A stretch of DNA of 64,000 nt from Hydrogenophaga sp. GTDB taxonomy: Bacteria; Pseudomonadota; Gammaproteobacteria; Burkholderiales; Burkholderiaceae_C. The stretch is from positions 124,001 through 188,000 of the forward strand of contig NZ_JAHCKL010000003.1 in assembly GCF_026125785.1 (NCBI RefSeq), written 5' to 3'. Of this stretch, positions 9,510 to 19,484 are shown piece after piece. The notes under the pieces were generated by a model. The model ran no database searches, was not told the origin of the DNA, and saw nothing but the letters and a program-made list of their open reading frames with translations. Numbering within the stretch: the stretch's first letter is position 1; each line of letters begins with the position of its first letter. The position numbers were made by a program, and so were the translations under genes.

Positions 9510-9539
9510 TTGCAAGGCGGCGCCGCGAGGCGCTTGCAA
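9510..9539. repeat. Hairpin (inverted repeat) between STAS gene and hslV
   Basis: Arms TTGCAAG (9510-9516) and CTTGCAA (9533-9539), with further G/C pairing possible inside. A pyrimidine-rich stretch TCCTTTCTTC follows at once, so it may be a weak terminator or RNA processing site ahead of hslV. Confidence 0.4.
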
Positions 9540-9568
9540 TCCTTTCTTCAGCCCCCAGTTCAGAAGCC

Positions 9569-10114
9569 ATGGAATCTTTTCACGGAACCACCATTGTCTG
9601 CGTGCGCCGTCAGACCCCGCAAGGCGTGCAGGTGGCGATCGGCGGCGACGGGCAGGTGACGCTGGGCCACATCGTCGTCAAAGGCACGGCCCGCAAGGTG
9701 CGCAAGCTGTACCGCGACCAGGTGCTGGCCGGGTTTGCCGGTGCCACCGCCGATGCCTTCACACTGTTCGAACGCTTTGAGGCCAAGCTGGAGAAGCACC
9801 AAGGACATCTCGCGCGCGCGGCGATCGAACTCACCCGCGACTGGCGCACCGACCGCGTGCTGCGCCGCCTGGAGGCCATGCTCGCCGTGGCCGATCACAG
9901 CGCTTCGCTCATCATCACCGGCAATGGCGATGTGCTGGAGCCTGAGCATGGCATCGTCGCCATCGGCTCCGGCGGCGCGTATGCCCAGGCCGCGGCCAAG
10001 GCCCTGATCGACCATACCGATCTGAGTGCCGAAGACGTGGTGCGTCGTTCGCTGGCCATTGCTGGCGAGCTGTGCATCTACACCAACATGAACCACACCA
10101 TCGAAGTGCTGTGA
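9569..10114 (+). CDS. hslV: ATP-dependent protease subunit HslV (ClpQ)
   Basis: A 181-residue proteolytic subunit of the HslUV (ClpYQ) complex, which degrades misfolded and regulatory proteins in the cytoplasm. The N-terminus reads MESFHG then TTIVCVRR; cleavage after Gly6 exposes the catalytic Thr, so there is a six-residue propeptide. GGDGQVTLG and the [14 protein letters not shown] motif are typical. hslU follows 76 bp downstream after a small inverted repeat. Confidence 0.96.
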   Translation: MESFHGTTIVCVRRQTPQGVQVAIGGDGQVTLGHIVVKGTARKVRKLYRDQVLAGFAGATADAFTLFERFEAKLEKHQGHLARAAIELTRDWRTDRVLRRLEAMLAVADHSASLIITGNGDVLEPEHGIVAIGSGGAYAQAAAKALIDHTDLSAEDVVRRSLAIAGELCIYTNMNHTIEVL

Positions 10115-10126
10115 GGCGAGGTTGCA

Positions 10127-10187
10127 CGTTGGGCGTTCAACGTTCAGCGTGAAGACGCGCCCAAGGCTCATCACCCAACGCCCAACG
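10127..10187. repeat. Inverted repeat between hslV and hslU
   Basis: Arms CGTTGGGCGTT (10127-10137) and AACGCCCAACG (10177-10187) form a perfect 11-bp stem with a 39-nt loop, ending 3 nt before the hslU start codon. It could modulate hslU translation or simply be one of the GTTGGGCG-type intergenic repeats common in bacteria. Confidence 0.5.
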
Positions 10188-10190
10188 ACC

Positions 10191-11528
10191 ATGTCTTCCA
10201 TGACGCCCCAGGAGATCGTCTCCGAACTCGACCGCTTCATCATTGGCCAGAAAGGCGCCAAACGTGCCGTGGCCATTGCCCTGCGCAACCGCTGGCGGCG
10301 CCAGCACGTCGAGGAAAAGCTGCGGCCCGAGATCACGCCCAAGAACATCCTCATGATCGGCCCCACCGGCGTTGGCAAGACGGAGATCGCGCGCCGTCTG
10401 GCGCGCCTGGCCGATGCGCCTTTCATCAAGGTCGAGGCCACCAAGTTCACCGAGGTGGGCTATGTGGGCAAGGACGTGGACAGCATCATCCGCGACCTGG
10501 CCGAAGTCGCCATCAAGCAAACACGTGAAATCGAGATGCGCAAGCACCGCACTCGGGCCGAGGATGCCGCGGAAGACCGCATCCTCGACATCCTCATTCC
10601 ACCGCCGCGCAGCATGGCTGCGGAACCGGCCAGTGTCGTGTCCAGTGCAGAAGGTGCCGCGCGGCAGAACTTTCGCAAACGCCTGCGCGAGGGTGCGCTG
10701 GACGACCGCGAGATCGAGATCGATCTGACCGAGGCCCGTCCGTCCATGGAGATCATGGGGCCGGCCGGCATGGAGGAAATGGCCGAGCAGTTGCGCGGCA
10801 TGTTCAGTCAGCTCAATGCCGGCAAGAAGCAGACCCGTCGGCTGCGCATCGCCGAAGCGATGAAGCTCCTGATCGATGAGGAAGCGGCCAAGCTGGTCAA
10901 TGAGGAAGAGATCCGATCCAGGGCGCTGCACAACGCCGAACAGAACGGCATCGTGTTCATCGACGAGATCGACAAGGTCACCTCGCGTGCCGAATCCGGC
11001 AGCGCAGAGGTCTCTCGCCAGGGCGTGCAGCGGGACCTGCTGCCCCTGGTGGAGGGCACCGCCGTGTCCACCAAGTACGGTGTGATCAAGACCGACCACA
11101 TCCTCTTCATCGCCAGTGGTGCCTTCCACCTGGCCAAGCCCAGCGACCTCATTCCCGAGCTGCAGGGACGCTTTCCCATCCGGGTGGAGTTGCAATCGCT
11201 GTCGGTCGATGACTTCGAGGCCATACTGACCCAGACGCACGCTTCCCTGGTGCGCCAGTACCAGGCCCTGCTCGCGACGGAGGGCGTGACGGTCGAGTTC
11301 GCGGCCGATGGCATCCGCCGCCTGGCGCAGATCGCCTGCGAAGTGAATGAGCGTACCGAGAACATCGGTGCGCGCCGCCTTGCCACCGTGATGGAGCACC
11401 TGCTCGATGAGGTGAGCTTCAACGCCGCCCATCTGCACGGACAAACCTTGACCATCGATGCCGCCTACGTCGATGGCCGGCTGGGTGAACTCAGCCGCGA
11501 CGAGGACCTTTCGCGCTTCATTCTCTGA
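10191..11528 (+). CDS. hslU: ATP-dependent protease ATPase subunit HslU (ClpY)
   Basis: A 445-residue AAA+ unfoldase that feeds substrates to HslV. Walker A GPTGVGKT at residues 57-64, Walker B IVFIDEID, the pore loop GYVGKDV, an inserted I-domain (about residues 110-235) and the C-terminal end FIL, which docks into HslV. The N-terminus [16 protein letters not shown] is diagnostic. The ATG at 10191 sits directly after the second arm of the inverted repeat. It is probably cotranscribed with hslV. Confidence 0.97.
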   Translation: MSSMTPQEIVSELDRFIIGQKGAKRAVAIALRNRWRRQHVEEKLRPEITPKNILMIGPTGVGKTEIARRLARLADAPFIKVEATKFTEVGYVGKDVDSIIRDLAEVAIKQTREIEMRKHRTRAEDAAEDRILDILIPPPRSMAAEPASVVSSAEGAARQNFRKRLREGALDDREIEIDLTEARPSMEIMGPAGMEEMAEQLRGMFSQLNAGKKQTRRLRIAEAMKLLIDEEAAKLVNEEEIRSRALHNAEQNGIVFIDEIDKVTSRAESGSAEVSRQGVQRDLLPLVEGTAVSTKYGVIKTDHILFIASGAFHLAKPSDLIPELQGRFPIRVELQSLSVDDFEAILTQTHASLVRQYQALLATEGVTVEFAADGIRRLAQIACEVNERTENIGARRLATVMEHLLDEVSFNAAHLHGQTLTIDAAYVDGRLGELSRDEDLSRFIL

Positions 11529-11760
11529 AGCCGCGCGGCCAGGCCGTCAGGTCTGGCTGATCTGTGCGATTTTTCACGCTTTCCGTGCCGCACCCATGGC
11601 GGGTGGCGGCATGCCTGCGCTCGCGCGACACATCAGGGTTCTCAACCAACACATTCAGAGGCCTTTGTAAGTGCTTGCTTTTACTGCACTTTTACAGTGC
11701 ATAGATTCTCTGAATGCGTTCTAAGTGGTTGATTTCATTGAAAAAAACTGTAGCCGCGGC
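11529..11760. other. Intergenic region hslU-mraZ: possible hslU terminator, otherwise no gene
   Basis: A hairpin at 11539-11556 (CCAGGCC / GGTCTGG, loop GTCA, one G-U pair) is followed by a T stretch at 11570-11574, 13 nt later, so it is at best a weak terminator. Further on, TGCAC and GTGCA flank TTTTACA near 11690 as a small dyad. Composition shifts from GC-rich to AT-rich from about 11640 toward the mraZ promoter. No coding region is supported here. Confidence 0.45.
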
Positions 11761-11819
11761 TTGCACGCAAGGCTTTTCCTGCTAAAGTGGGGAAAAGTGC
11801 AATTAAGTGGTGAAAAGTG
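11761..11819 (+). promoter_or_regulatory. dcw cluster promoter with four-copy MraZ-box repeat
   Basis: A -35 TTGCAC (11761-11766) and a -10 TAAAGT (11783-11788) are 16 bp apart. Overlapping and following the -10 are four AAGTG pentamers at 11785, 11795, 11805 and 11815, exactly 10 nt apart, two of them reading AAGTGG. MraZ binds tandem GTGG-type boxes with a helical-turn period upstream of its own gene, so this is very probably the autorepression site controlling the cluster. Confidence 0.75.
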
Positions 11820-11839
11820 TTTTTCAGGGTTTGATCACG

Positions 11840-12265
11840 GTGTTCCAGGGCGCCTCATCTCTCAGTCTCGATGCCAAGGGTCGGCTGTCCGTGCCGACCC
11901 GGCACCGTGACGCCCTGGGCGCTCGCGAGAACCAGGTCACCATCACCAAACACCCGCATGGCTGCCTCATGGTCTTCCCGCGTGAGGCGTGGGAGGCGTT
12001 CCGTGACCGCATCGCGGCGTTGCCGATGTCTGCTCAATGGTGGAAGCGTATTTTCCTGGGCAATGCCATGGATGTGGACATGGATGCCTCCGGCCGTCTG
12101 CTGATTTCGCCCGAGTTGCGCGCCGCCGCAGGCATCACCAAGGACGCGGTGTTGCTGGGGATGGGTGCCTACCTGGAGCTCTGGGATGCGCCCACCTACG
12201 AGGCGCGGGAAGCCGAAGCCATGAAGGCGGACATGCCGGATGTCTTCAATGACTTCTCTTTCTGA
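11840..12265 (+). CDS. mraZ: Transcriptional regulator MraZ
   Basis: A 141-residue DNA-binding protein of the AbrB-like (SpoVT-AbrB) double-domain type that autoregulates the division and cell wall cluster. The GTG at 11840 is chosen because translation from it ([20 protein letters not shown]) matches the conserved N-terminus and usual length; an in-frame GTG at 11807 lies within the AAGTG repeats. The two half-sites are visible as [15 protein letters not shown] and [15 protein letters not shown]. rsmH begins 5 bp downstream. Confidence 0.94.
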   Translation: MFQGASSLSLDAKGRLSVPTRHRDALGARENQVTITKHPHGCLMVFPREAWEAFRDRIAALPMSAQWWKRIFLGNAMDVDMDASGRLLISPELRAAAGITKDAVLLGMGAYLELWDAPTYEAREAEAMKADMPDVFNDFSF

Positions 12266-12270
12266 GGACG

Positions 12271-13197
12271 ATGGTGCAAGCGACATGGATTCACCACACC
12301 GTCCTGTTGAACGAAGCCGTGCAGGCATTGGCGATCAACCCGGACGGACACTACGTCGACGCCACTTTCGGTCGCGGCGGGCACTCGCGTCTGGTGTTGG
12401 AGCACCTGTCGCCGCAAGGCCATCTGACCGCCTTCGACAAGGATCCACAGGCGGTGGCGGTGGCGCAGGAACTGGCGGCCAGCGATGGCCGCTTTTCCAT
12501 TCGCCACGAGGGCTTCGCGAACCTGGCTGCGCTGGGTGTGGCCAGCGTGGACGGCGTGTTGATGGATCTTGGCGTGAGCTCGCCGCAGATCGACGACCCC
12601 TCGCGGGGATTTTCCTTTCGCCACGACGGTCCGCTGGACATGCGCATGGACACCACGCGTGGCCAGAGCGTGGCGCAATGGCTGGAGACAGCCGACGTAC
12701 CAACCCTGTCGGAGGTCATCCGTGACTATGGCGAAGAACGGTTTGCTCAATCGATTGCAAAGGCGATTGATCGTCGCCGACAGGAACGGGGCGCTTTTCG
12801 AACCACCGGCGAGCTGGCCGAAGTCGTGGCTGGCGCGGTCAAAACCCGCGAGCCGGGCAAGGACCCTGCAACGCGCACATTTCAGGCTTTTCGGATTTTC
12901 ATCAACGCCGAGCTTGAAGAGCTGCAACAGGCGCTAGAGGCGAGTCTGCAGGTATTGCGCCCAGGAGGAAAACTGGTGGTCATCAGCTTCCATTCGCTCG
13001 AAGACCGCATCGTCAAGCGGTTCATGGCGGCGCACTCCCGCGCCGTGGTGGATCGCCGGGTGCCTTTTGCGGAGCCGTCGCCGATGGCCCTGCGCGCGCC
13101 GTCGAGGGTGATGCCTTCGGAGGCCGAGGTGGCCGCCAATCCGCGCGCGCGCAGCGCGGTGATGCGGGTGGCCGAGCGCACGGAGGTCCGCGCATGA
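12271..13197 (+). CDS. rsmH: 16S rRNA (cytosine(1402)-N(4))-methyltransferase RsmH
   Basis: A 308-residue SAM-dependent methyltransferase (formerly MraW) modifying C1402 of 16S rRNA. The N-terminus [15 protein letters not shown]-binding loop [31 protein letters not shown] and the C-terminal [16 protein letters not shown] are diagnostic. The stop overlaps the ftsL start by 4 nt (ATGA). Confidence 0.97.
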   Translation: MVQATWIHHTVLLNEAVQALAINPDGHYVDATFGRGGHSRLVLEHLSPQGHLTAFDKDPQAVAVAQELAASDGRFSIRHEGFANLAALGVASVDGVLMDLGVSSPQIDDPSRGFSFRHDGPLDMRMDTTRGQSVAQWLETADVPTLSEVIRDYGEERFAQSIAKAIDRRRQERGAFRTTGELAEVVAGAVKTREPGKDPATRTFQAFRIFINAELEELQQALEASLQVLRPGGKLVVISFHSLEDRIVKRFMAAHSRAVVDRRVPFAEPSPMALRAPSRVMPSEAEVAANPRARSAVMRVAERTEVRA

Positions 13198-13511
13198 TCC
13201 GGCTGAATCTGGTGTTGCTGGCGGCGGTGATCGCGAGCGCGTTCTATCTGGTGCACACGCAGTACGAGTCTCGCCGCCTGTACACCGCGCTGGACCGCGC
13301 CCAGGCGCAGTCGCGCAAGCTGGACGCCGAGCACGAGCAACTGCAGGTGCAGAAGCGCGCGCAGGCCACGCCGGCACGGGTGCAGATGCTGGCGTCGCGC
13401 CAGTTGCAGATGCGCCCGGTCACGCCAGGCATCACGCAGTACGTCACGGTGTTCGAGGCGCAGCCTCAGCCCGCAACGCCGTCCAACCCGCCGCAGCGTC
13501 GCACGCCATGA
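13194..13511 (+). CDS. ftsL: Cell division protein FtsL
   Basis: A 105-residue bitopic membrane protein: short cytoplasmic N-terminus, one transmembrane segment (about residues 3-21, [20 protein letters not shown]) and a periplasmic helical domain that forms the FtsQLB complex and activates FtsWI. Length, topology and position between rsmH and ftsI support the call; sequence identity in this family is always low. A Pro-rich C-terminal end follows the helix. It overlaps both neighbours by 4 nt. Confidence 0.93.
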   Translation: MIRLNLVLLAAVIASAFYLVHTQYESRRLYTALDRAQAQSRKLDAEHEQLQVQKRAQATPARVQMLASRQLQMRPVTPGITQYVTVFEAQPQPATPSNPPQRRTP

Positions 13512-15241
13512 GCCGCAGCATCAACTATTCCGCGAGCCCCCTGCTGGCCAGCCGCACGCCGGTGTGGCGCAGCAAGTTCATCGTCGCTGCGCTGGCGGTG
13601 GCGTTCGCGGGCCTGGCTGGGCGGGCTGCCTATGTGCAGGTGTTCGGCAATGACTTCTTCCAGCGCCAGGGAGAGGTGCGGTTTGCCCGCACGCTGGAGT
13701 TGCCCGCCAACCGGGGCCGCGTGCTCGATCGCAATGGCCTGATTCTGGCCTCCAGCGTGGTGGCACAGAGCATCTGGGCCATCCCTGAAGACGTGGACCG
13801 CAACGAGCCCAAGCTGCGGCAGCTCGCCAAGCTGCTGGACATGCCCGTCGCCGATCTGCGCAAGCGGCTGGCCAACGAGGACAAGACCTTCGTCTGGATC
13901 AAGCGCCAGGTGGATGAGCCGGTGGCCAAGGACATCGCCGCCTTGAACATCAAAGGGATCTACCAGCGGCGTGAGTACAAGCGTGAGTACCCAGAAGGCG
14001 AAGCGGCCGCCCACGTGGTCGGCTTCACCAACGTGGAAGACATTGGCCAGGAAGGCGTGGAACTGGCGTTCAACCGGCAGCTCGCGGGCAAGAGCGGTTC
14101 GCGCCGGGTGATCAAGGACCGCCTGGGTCGTGTGGTGGAGGACGTGCGCGACGTGGTGCCGCCGGTGGATGGGCCTGACCTGCAGTTGTCCATTGACAGC
14201 AAGGTGCAGTACTTCGCCTACCAGAAGCTGCGTGACGCGGTGCTGGCCCACAAGGCCAAGGCCGGCAGCGTGATCGTGATCGACACGCTGACCGGCGAGG
14301 TCCTGGCGCTGGCCAACTACCCCAGCTACAACCCGAACAGGCGCCAGAACCTCAGTGGTGAGCAACTGCGCAACCGTGTGTTGACCGACAGCTTCGAGCC
14401 GGGGTCGACCATGAAGCCCTTCGTCGTCGGTCTGGCGCTCGACAAGGGGTTGGTCACGCCGAACACGCCGATCAACACCGCACCAGGGCGCATCACCATC
14501 GGCGGCTCGACCATCAGCGACACGCACCCCAACGACGTGCTGACGGTGTCGCAGGTGATCCAGAAGTCGAGCAACGTGGGCACGGTCAAGATGGCCATGC
14601 AGATGAGCCCGCGCGAGATGTGGGAAACCTATGCCCAGGCGGGCTTTGGCCAGAAGCCGCTGGTGCCATTCCCTGGCGCGGTCGCGGGCCGCTTGCGCCC
14701 TTACAAGAACTGGCGGCCGATCGAACAGGCCACCATGAGCTATGGCTACGGGCTCTCGACTTCGCTGTTCCAGCTCGCGCATGCCTATACCGTCTTTGCG
14801 CGCGATGGCGAGCTGATTCCGCTGACGCTGGAGCGCTCTCCCGATCCAGTGGCGGGCGTTCGGGTGTTCAGCGCAAAGAATGCGGTCGCCGTGCGCCAGA
14901 TGCTGGGCCTGGCCGCCGGGCCGGGTGGCACTGGCTCGCGGGCGCAGACCATGGGCTATTCGGTGGGCGGCAAGAGCGGTACCGCGCGCAAGCAGGAAGG
15001 CAAGGGCTACGCCGATCGCAAGTACAGGAGCTGGTTCGTGGGCCTGGCGCCGGTGGAACAGCCGCGCATCGTGGTGGCGGTGATGGTGGACGAGCCCAGC
15101 AATGGGGTGTTCTATGGCGGCGTGGTCGCCGCACCCGTGTTCAGCGAGACGGTGCAGCAGACGCTGCGCATCCTGGGTGTGCAGCCGGACATGAATGTCA
15201 AGCCACAGATCGTGAGCGATGTGGTGGAGGAGTCGTTCTGA
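13508..15241 (+). CDS. ftsI: Peptidoglycan transpeptidase FtsI (PBP3)
   Basis: A 577-residue class B penicillin-binding protein that cross-links septal peptidoglycan. Single N-terminal transmembrane helix (about 20-40), a pedestal domain (PANRGRVLDRNGLILA), then the transpeptidase domain with active-site S300-T-M-K303, S354-S-N356 and K489-S-G-T. The length matches the family. The stop is followed by a 76-bp gap before murE, one of the few non-overlapping junctions in the cluster. Confidence 0.97.
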   Translation: MSRSINYSASPLLASRTPVWRSKFIVAALAVAFAGLAGRAAYVQVFGNDFFQRQGEVRFARTLELPANRGRVLDRNGLILASSVVAQSIWAIPEDVDRNEPKLRQLAKLLDMPVADLRKRLANEDKTFVWIKRQVDEPVAKDIAALNIKGIYQRREYKREYPEGEAAAHVVGFTNVEDIGQEGVELAFNRQLAGKSGSRRVIKDRLGRVVEDVRDVVPPVDGPDLQLSIDSKVQYFAYQKLRDAVLAHKAKAGSVIVIDTLTGEVLALANYPSYNPNRRQNLSGEQLRNRVLTDSFEPGSTMKPFVVGLALDKGLVTPNTPINTAPGRITIGGSTISDTHPNDVLTVSQVIQKSSNVGTVKMAMQMSPREMWETYAQAGFGQKPLVPFPGAVAGRLRPYKNWRPIEQATMSYGYGLSTSLFQLAHAYTVFARDGELIPLTLERSPDPVAGVRVFSAKNAVAVRQMLGLAAGPGGTGSRAQTMGYSVGGKSGTARKQEGKGYADRKYRSWFVGLAPVEQPRIVVAVMVDEPSNGVFYGGVVAAPVFSETVQQTLRILGVQPDMNVKPQIVSDVVEESF

Positions 15242-15317
15242 TGTGGCGCTCCTTTGTCGCTCGTCCGCTTTGTCCGGGAGGCGCCCCGGTGGGCATGTCC
15301 TGCGAGAGGTGGGCTGC

Positions 15318-16877
15318 ATGAGAACCTTGTTGCATCCCCATGCCGTGGCCGAATGGTTGCGCGAGCGGGTGAGTGGCGATCTGCATTGCGACAGCCGACG
15401 CCTGCGTGAAGGGGACGGGTTTGTCGCCTGGCCGGGGGCTGCCACCGATGGTCGCCGTTTCGTGGGAGCGGCGCTGCATGCGGGTGCACGCGCCGCACTG
15501 GTGGAGCTCGATGGTGCCGAGGCCTATGGTTTCGAGGACGAGGAGCGCGTGGCCGCCGTGCCGGGGCTCAAGGCCTCGGCGGGAGCCATTGCGAGCGCGT
15601 ACCACGGTGTGCCCAGTGCCTCGCTGGACATGGTGGCCATCACAGGAACCAATGGCAAGACATCCACGGCCTGGTGGACCGCGCAACTGCTGTCGGCCTG
15701 CCGCAGGCCATGCGCCGTGGTCGGCACGCTGGGCATGGGGCGTCCGCCGGAGGCCGGGGGCGTGGCTCCCGTGCTGGTGCCCACCGGACTGACCACGCCC
15801 GATCCGTTCATGCTGCAGTCCCAGTTGCGGCACTTCGTGGACGAAGGACTGAAGGCCTGTGCCATCGAGGCCTCGTCCATCGGTCTTGAAGAGGGGCGCC
15901 TCAACGCCACCCGCTTGCGCGTGGCCGTGTTCACCAACTTCACCCAGGACCATCTGGACTACCACGGCGGCATGGAGGCCTACTGGGCTGCCAAGGCCTC
16001 CCTGTTCGACTGGCCGGGGCTGGCCAGCGCGGTGGTGAACCTGGACGATGCACGTGGCGTGGCGCTGGCGGGTGCCCTGGCTGGCCGTGGCCTGGACCTG
16101 TGGCCCGTGGCCATCGAGACAGAGCACGCCGATGCGACGCAGAGCGTGACCAAGGCCCGTCTGTTTGCGCGTGGATTGCGCTTCACCGATCACGGCATGG
16201 CCATGCAGGTGGGCGAACGTGATGCGCAGCAGCGCGAGATCGCACGCCATGATCTGGCGCTGCCGCTGGTGGGCCGCTACAACGTCTCGAACCTGTTGTG
16301 CGTGCTGGCCAGTGCACGGGCGCTGGGCGTGCCCCTGCAGGACGCCGTGCAGGCCTGCGCCGCGCTCACACCCGTGCCGGGACGTATGGAGCAGGCTTCT
16401 TCCACACCGGGGCAGCCCCTGGTGCTGATCGACTATGCCCACACGCCCGACGCGCTGGAGAAGGCCTTGCAGGCCTTGCAGCCCTTGGTGCAACAGCGGG
16501 GTGGAGCACTCTGGGTCGTGGTGGGTTGCGGCGGAGACCGCGACGCCAGCAAGCGCCCCCTGATGGCGGCGGCGGCCGAGCGCGGCGCCACGCACCCCGT
16601 GCTCACCAGCGACAACCCACGCAGCGAAGATCCCGGTGCGATTCTCGACCAGATGCTGGCAGGGCTGTCTCGCCGCGATGCCGCGCGGGTCGAGCCCGAC
16701 CGGGCGCAGGCCATCGCCTGGACCGTATCGCAGGCCCAGGCACACGACGTGGTGCTGATCGCAGGCAAGGGGCACGAGGACTACCAGGACGTGCAGGGGG
16801 TCAAGCGCCCCTTCTCGGACCTGCTGCAGGCGCGCGCCGCGCTGGAGCGCCGCGCACCGCAAGGAGCCGCCGCATGA
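15318..16877 (+). CDS. murE: UDP-N-acetylmuramoyl-L-alanyl-D-glutamate--2,6-diaminopimelate ligase
   Basis: A 519-residue Mur ligase adding the third stem residue. ATP-binding motif [10 protein letters not shown], central-domain GRYNVSNLLCVL, and the acceptor motif D432-N-P-R435, which marks meso-diaminopimelate specificity and agrees with dapF in this window. The ATG at 15318 follows GCGAGAGGTGGG and gives a normal N-terminal domain; in-frame upstream codons would read back into ftsI. The end overlaps murF by 4 nt. Confidence 0.96.
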   Translation: MRTLLHPHAVAEWLRERVSGDLHCDSRRLREGDGFVAWPGAATDGRRFVGAALHAGARAALVELDGAEAYGFEDEERVAAVPGLKASAGAIASAYHGVPSASLDMVAITGTNGKTSTAWWTAQLLSACRRPCAVVGTLGMGRPPEAGGVAPVLVPTGLTTPDPFMLQSQLRHFVDEGLKACAIEASSIGLEEGRLNATRLRVAVFTNFTQDHLDYHGGMEAYWAAKASLFDWPGLASAVVNLDDARGVALAGALAGRGLDLWPVAIETEHADATQSVTKARLFARGLRFTDHGMAMQVGERDAQQREIARHDLALPLVGRYNVSNLLCVLASARALGVPLQDAVQACAALTPVPGRMEQASSTPGQPLVLIDYAHTPDALEKALQALQPLVQQRGGALWVVVGCGGDRDASKRPLMAAAAERGATHPVLTSDNPRSEDPGAILDQMLAGLSRRDAARVEPDRAQAIAWTVSQAQAHDVVLIAGKGHEDYQDVQGVKRPFSDLLQARAALERRAPQGAAA

Positions 16878-18316
16878 CCAAGACGCTGGGCGAACTGCTC
16901 CCGCAACTCGACGCAGCCCGGGTGGTCGGCGATCCGGCCGCGCTGGCGCTGACGCGCGTGCACACCGACACGCGCAGCCTGCGGGCCGGCGATGTGTTCG
17001 TGGCGCTCAAGGGCGAGCGCTTCGACGCGCATGCGTTCCTGCCGCAGGCCCGTGCCCACGGTGCCTTGGCCGCCGTGGCGGAGCAGGGCCTGGCCGAGGC
17101 CGGCCTGCCGGGCGTGCTGGTGCCCGATACACGCCGCGCACTGGGTCAGCTGGCCACGTTGTGGCGAAGCCAGTTCACGCTGCCGTTGATCGCCGTGACG
17201 GGGAGCAATGGCAAGACCACGGTGACACAGATGATCGCGAGCATCCTGCGCGCAGCCGTGGGCGATGCCGCGCACGCCACGGCGGGCAATTTCAACAACG
17301 ACATCGGCGTGCCGCTTACCCTGTTGAAGTTGCACGCCGGACACCGCCTGTCGGTGGTGGAACTGGGCATGAACCACCCCGGCGAGATCGCCGAACTGGC
17401 GGCCATGGCCAGGCCGACGGTGGCGCTGGTCAACAACGCGCAGCGCGAGCATCAGGAGTTCATGGCCACGGTGGAGGCCGTGGCGCGTGAAAACGGACAG
17501 GTCATCCAGGCGCTGGCGGGAGAGGGCGTGGCCGTGTTCCCGTCGGACGACGCCTTCACTCCCCTGTGGCGCGAACTCGCCGCAGGGCGCCGCGTGATGA
17601 CTTTCAGCGACACCGATGCCGGCGCGGACGTGACCGCCACCCGCGCCGATTGGCAGGACGGCGCCTGGTCGCTGGACCTGCGTGCGCCCGCGGGCCGGGC
17701 CACGGTTCGCCTGCACATAGCGGGCCGCCACAACGTGCGCAACGCCCTCGCGGCCACTGCCTGCGCGCTGGCCGCCGGCGTGCCGCTGGACGCCGTTGTT
17801 CGGGGCCTGGACGCTTTCCAGCCGGTAGGTGGACGCTCGCGTGCGCTCTCGCTGCAGTTGGAGGGGCGCGCGCTCACGCTGGTCGACGACACCTACAACG
17901 CCAACCCCGATTCGGTGCGCGCAGCCATCGACGTGCTGGCCGAGTTGCCCGGGCCACGCCTGCTGGCGCTGGGCGACATGGGCGAGGTTGGCGAACAAGG
18001 GCTGGCCTTCCATGAAGAAGTGCTTCGCCACGCGCAAGCCCGCGGCATCGAAGCCGTGCACGTCACCGGCGACTGGATGGCGCGCGCCTGCGCCGCTCTG
18101 CGCGAGGCCGGAGCGCCGGAGCCGGTGCACTGGGTCGAGGTGCCGGCCATGGCGGGGGCGGTGTGCGCTGCCGTCACCGACGACCGCCCGGTGTTCCGCA
18201 GCGTGCTGGTGAAAGGTTCCCGGTTCATGCGCATGGAGCGTGTGGTGCAGGCCCTGCAGGGGCTGGAGCGCCCGGACGCCAACGACTCACACAAGGACAA
18301 CGCCCATGCTGCCTAG
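16874..18316 (+). CDS. murF: UDP-N-acetylmuramoyl-tripeptide--D-alanyl-D-alanine ligase
   Basis: A 480-residue Mur ligase adding the D-Ala-D-Ala dipeptide made by Ddl. N-terminal substrate domain with [23 protein letters not shown] loop [28 protein letters not shown], and the C-terminal domain with [17 protein letters not shown]. It starts inside the murE stop (ATGA) and ends 11 nt inside mraY. Confidence 0.97.
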   Translation: MTKTLGELLPQLDAARVVGDPAALALTRVHTDTRSLRAGDVFVALKGERFDAHAFLPQARAHGALAAVAEQGLAEAGLPGVLVPDTRRALGQLATLWRSQFTLPLIAVTGSNGKTTVTQMIASILRAAVGDAAHATAGNFNNDIGVPLTLLKLHAGHRLSVVELGMNHPGEIAELAAMARPTVALVNNAQREHQEFMATVEAVARENGQVIQALAGEGVAVFPSDDAFTPLWRELAAGRRVMTFSDTDAGADVTATRADWQDGAWSLDLRAPAGRATVRLHIAGRHNVRNALAATACALAAGVPLDAVVRGLDAFQPVGGRSRALSLQLEGRALTLVDDTYNANPDSVRAAIDVLAELPGPRLLALGDMGEVGEQGLAFHEEVLRHAQARGIEAVHVTGDWMARACAALREAGAPEPVHWVEVPAMAGAVCAAVTDDRPVFRSVLVKGSRFMRMERVVQALQGLERPDANDSHKDNAHAA

Positions 18317-19484
18317 CCTGGCCCTCTGGCTGCAAGGCCTTTCTCCCGAGTTCGGATTCCTGCGGGTGTTCCAGTACCTGACGTTCCGCGCGGTGATGGC
18401 CGCCATGACGGCGCTGCTCGTGGGGCTGGTGGCCGGTCCCTATTTCATCCGCCGCCTCGCCGCGCTCAAGATCGGCCAGCCGATCCGTGAGTACGCCATG
18501 CAGACACACCTGAGCAAAGGCGGTACGCCCACCATGGGTGGCGTTCTGATCCTGTTTGCCATTGCGCTGTCGACATTGCTCTGGTTCAACTGGTCCAACC
18601 GTTTCGTGTGGATCGTGCTGCTGGTGACGCTGGGTTTCGGCGCGATTGGCTGGGTGGACGATTGGCGCAAGGTGGTGCGCAAGGATCCTGAAGGCATGCG
18701 CTCGCGTGAAAAGTACTTCTGGCAATCGGTGATCGGCCTGGTGGCCGCTTTCTACCTGGTGTTCGCGGTGTCCGAGACCAGCAACCTGCGTGTGTTCGAG
18801 CTGTTCGTCGAATGGGTCCGCTCCGGTTTCACGCTGGATCTGCCACCGCAGTCGGGTTTCCTGGTGCCCTTCTTCAAGGAGGTCAGCTATCCCCTGGGCG
18901 TGGCGGGCTTCGTCATCCTGACCTACCTGGTCATTGTCGGTTCCAGCAACGCGGTCAACCTCACCGACGGCCTGGATGGTCTGGCCATCATGCCGGTGGT
19001 GATGGTGGGGTCGGCACTGGGTGTCTTTGCCTACGTGACGGGCAACTCCGTGTTTGCCCGGTACCTGCTGCTGCCGCACATTCCCGGTGCCGGTGAGCTG
19101 ATGATCTTCTGTGCCGCCATGGCTGGCGCAGGCCTGGCCTTCCTCTGGTACAACACGCACCCCGCGCAAGTCTTCATGGGTGACGTGGGGGCGCTGGCAC
19201 TGGGGGGGGCGCTGGGCACCGTCGCCGTCATCGTGCGCCAGGAGATCGTGCTCGCCATCATGGGTGGCATCTTCGTCGTCGAAGCCCTCTCGGTGATGCT
19301 GCAGGTGACCTGGTTCAAATACACCAAGCGCCGCTTCGGTACCGGCCGTCGCCTGTTCCAGATGGCTCCGCTGCACCACCACTTCGAGAAGAAGGGCTGG
19401 AAGGAGACGCAGGTGGTCGTGCGTTTCTGGATCGTCACCATGCTCCTGTGCCTCGTGGGGCTGTCCACGTTGAAGCTGCGGTGA
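18306..19484 (+). CDS. mraY: Phospho-N-acetylmuramoyl-pentapeptide-transferase MraY
   Basis: A 392-residue polytopic membrane enzyme with about ten transmembrane helices that moves phospho-MurNAc-pentapeptide to undecaprenyl phosphate, giving lipid I. Conserved motifs: [23 protein letters not shown] (Mg-binding Asp pair), [26 protein letters not shown] and the cytoplasmic HHH signature in [12 protein letters not shown]. The family usually has about 360 residues; the extra length is mostly in a periplasmic loop near residues 155-190. Confidence 0.97.
   Translation: MLPSLALWLQGLSPEFGFLRVFQYLTFRAVMAAMTALLVGLVAGPYFIRRLAALKIGQPIREYAMQTHLSKGGTPTMGGVLILFAIALSTLLWFNWSNRFVWIVLLVTLGFGAIGWVDDWRKVVRKDPEGMRSREKYFWQSVIGLVAAFYLVFAVSETSNLRVFELFVEWVRSGFTLDLPPQSGFLVPFFKEVSYPLGVAGFVILTYLVIVGSSNAVNLTDGLDGLAIMPVVMVGSALGVFAYVTGNSVFARYLLLPHIPGAGELMIFCAAMAGAGLAFLWYNTHPAQVFMGDVGALALGGALGTVAVIVRQEIVLAIMGGIFVVEALSVMLQVTWFKYTKRRFGTGRRLFQMAPLHHHFEKKGWKETQVVVRFWIVTMLLCLVGLSTLKLR

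Noticed and set aside
6468-9539. A 1023-codon open frame on the minus strand
   Set aside because: It lies antisense to dksA and the STAS gene, has low-complexity His/Arg/Gly/Leu composition and no domain. It is the usual mirror of GC-rich codons.
11807-11839. Earlier GTG start for mraZ
   Set aside because: It lies inside the AAGTG operator array and adds residues before the conserved [21 protein letters not shown] 11840 gives the family length.
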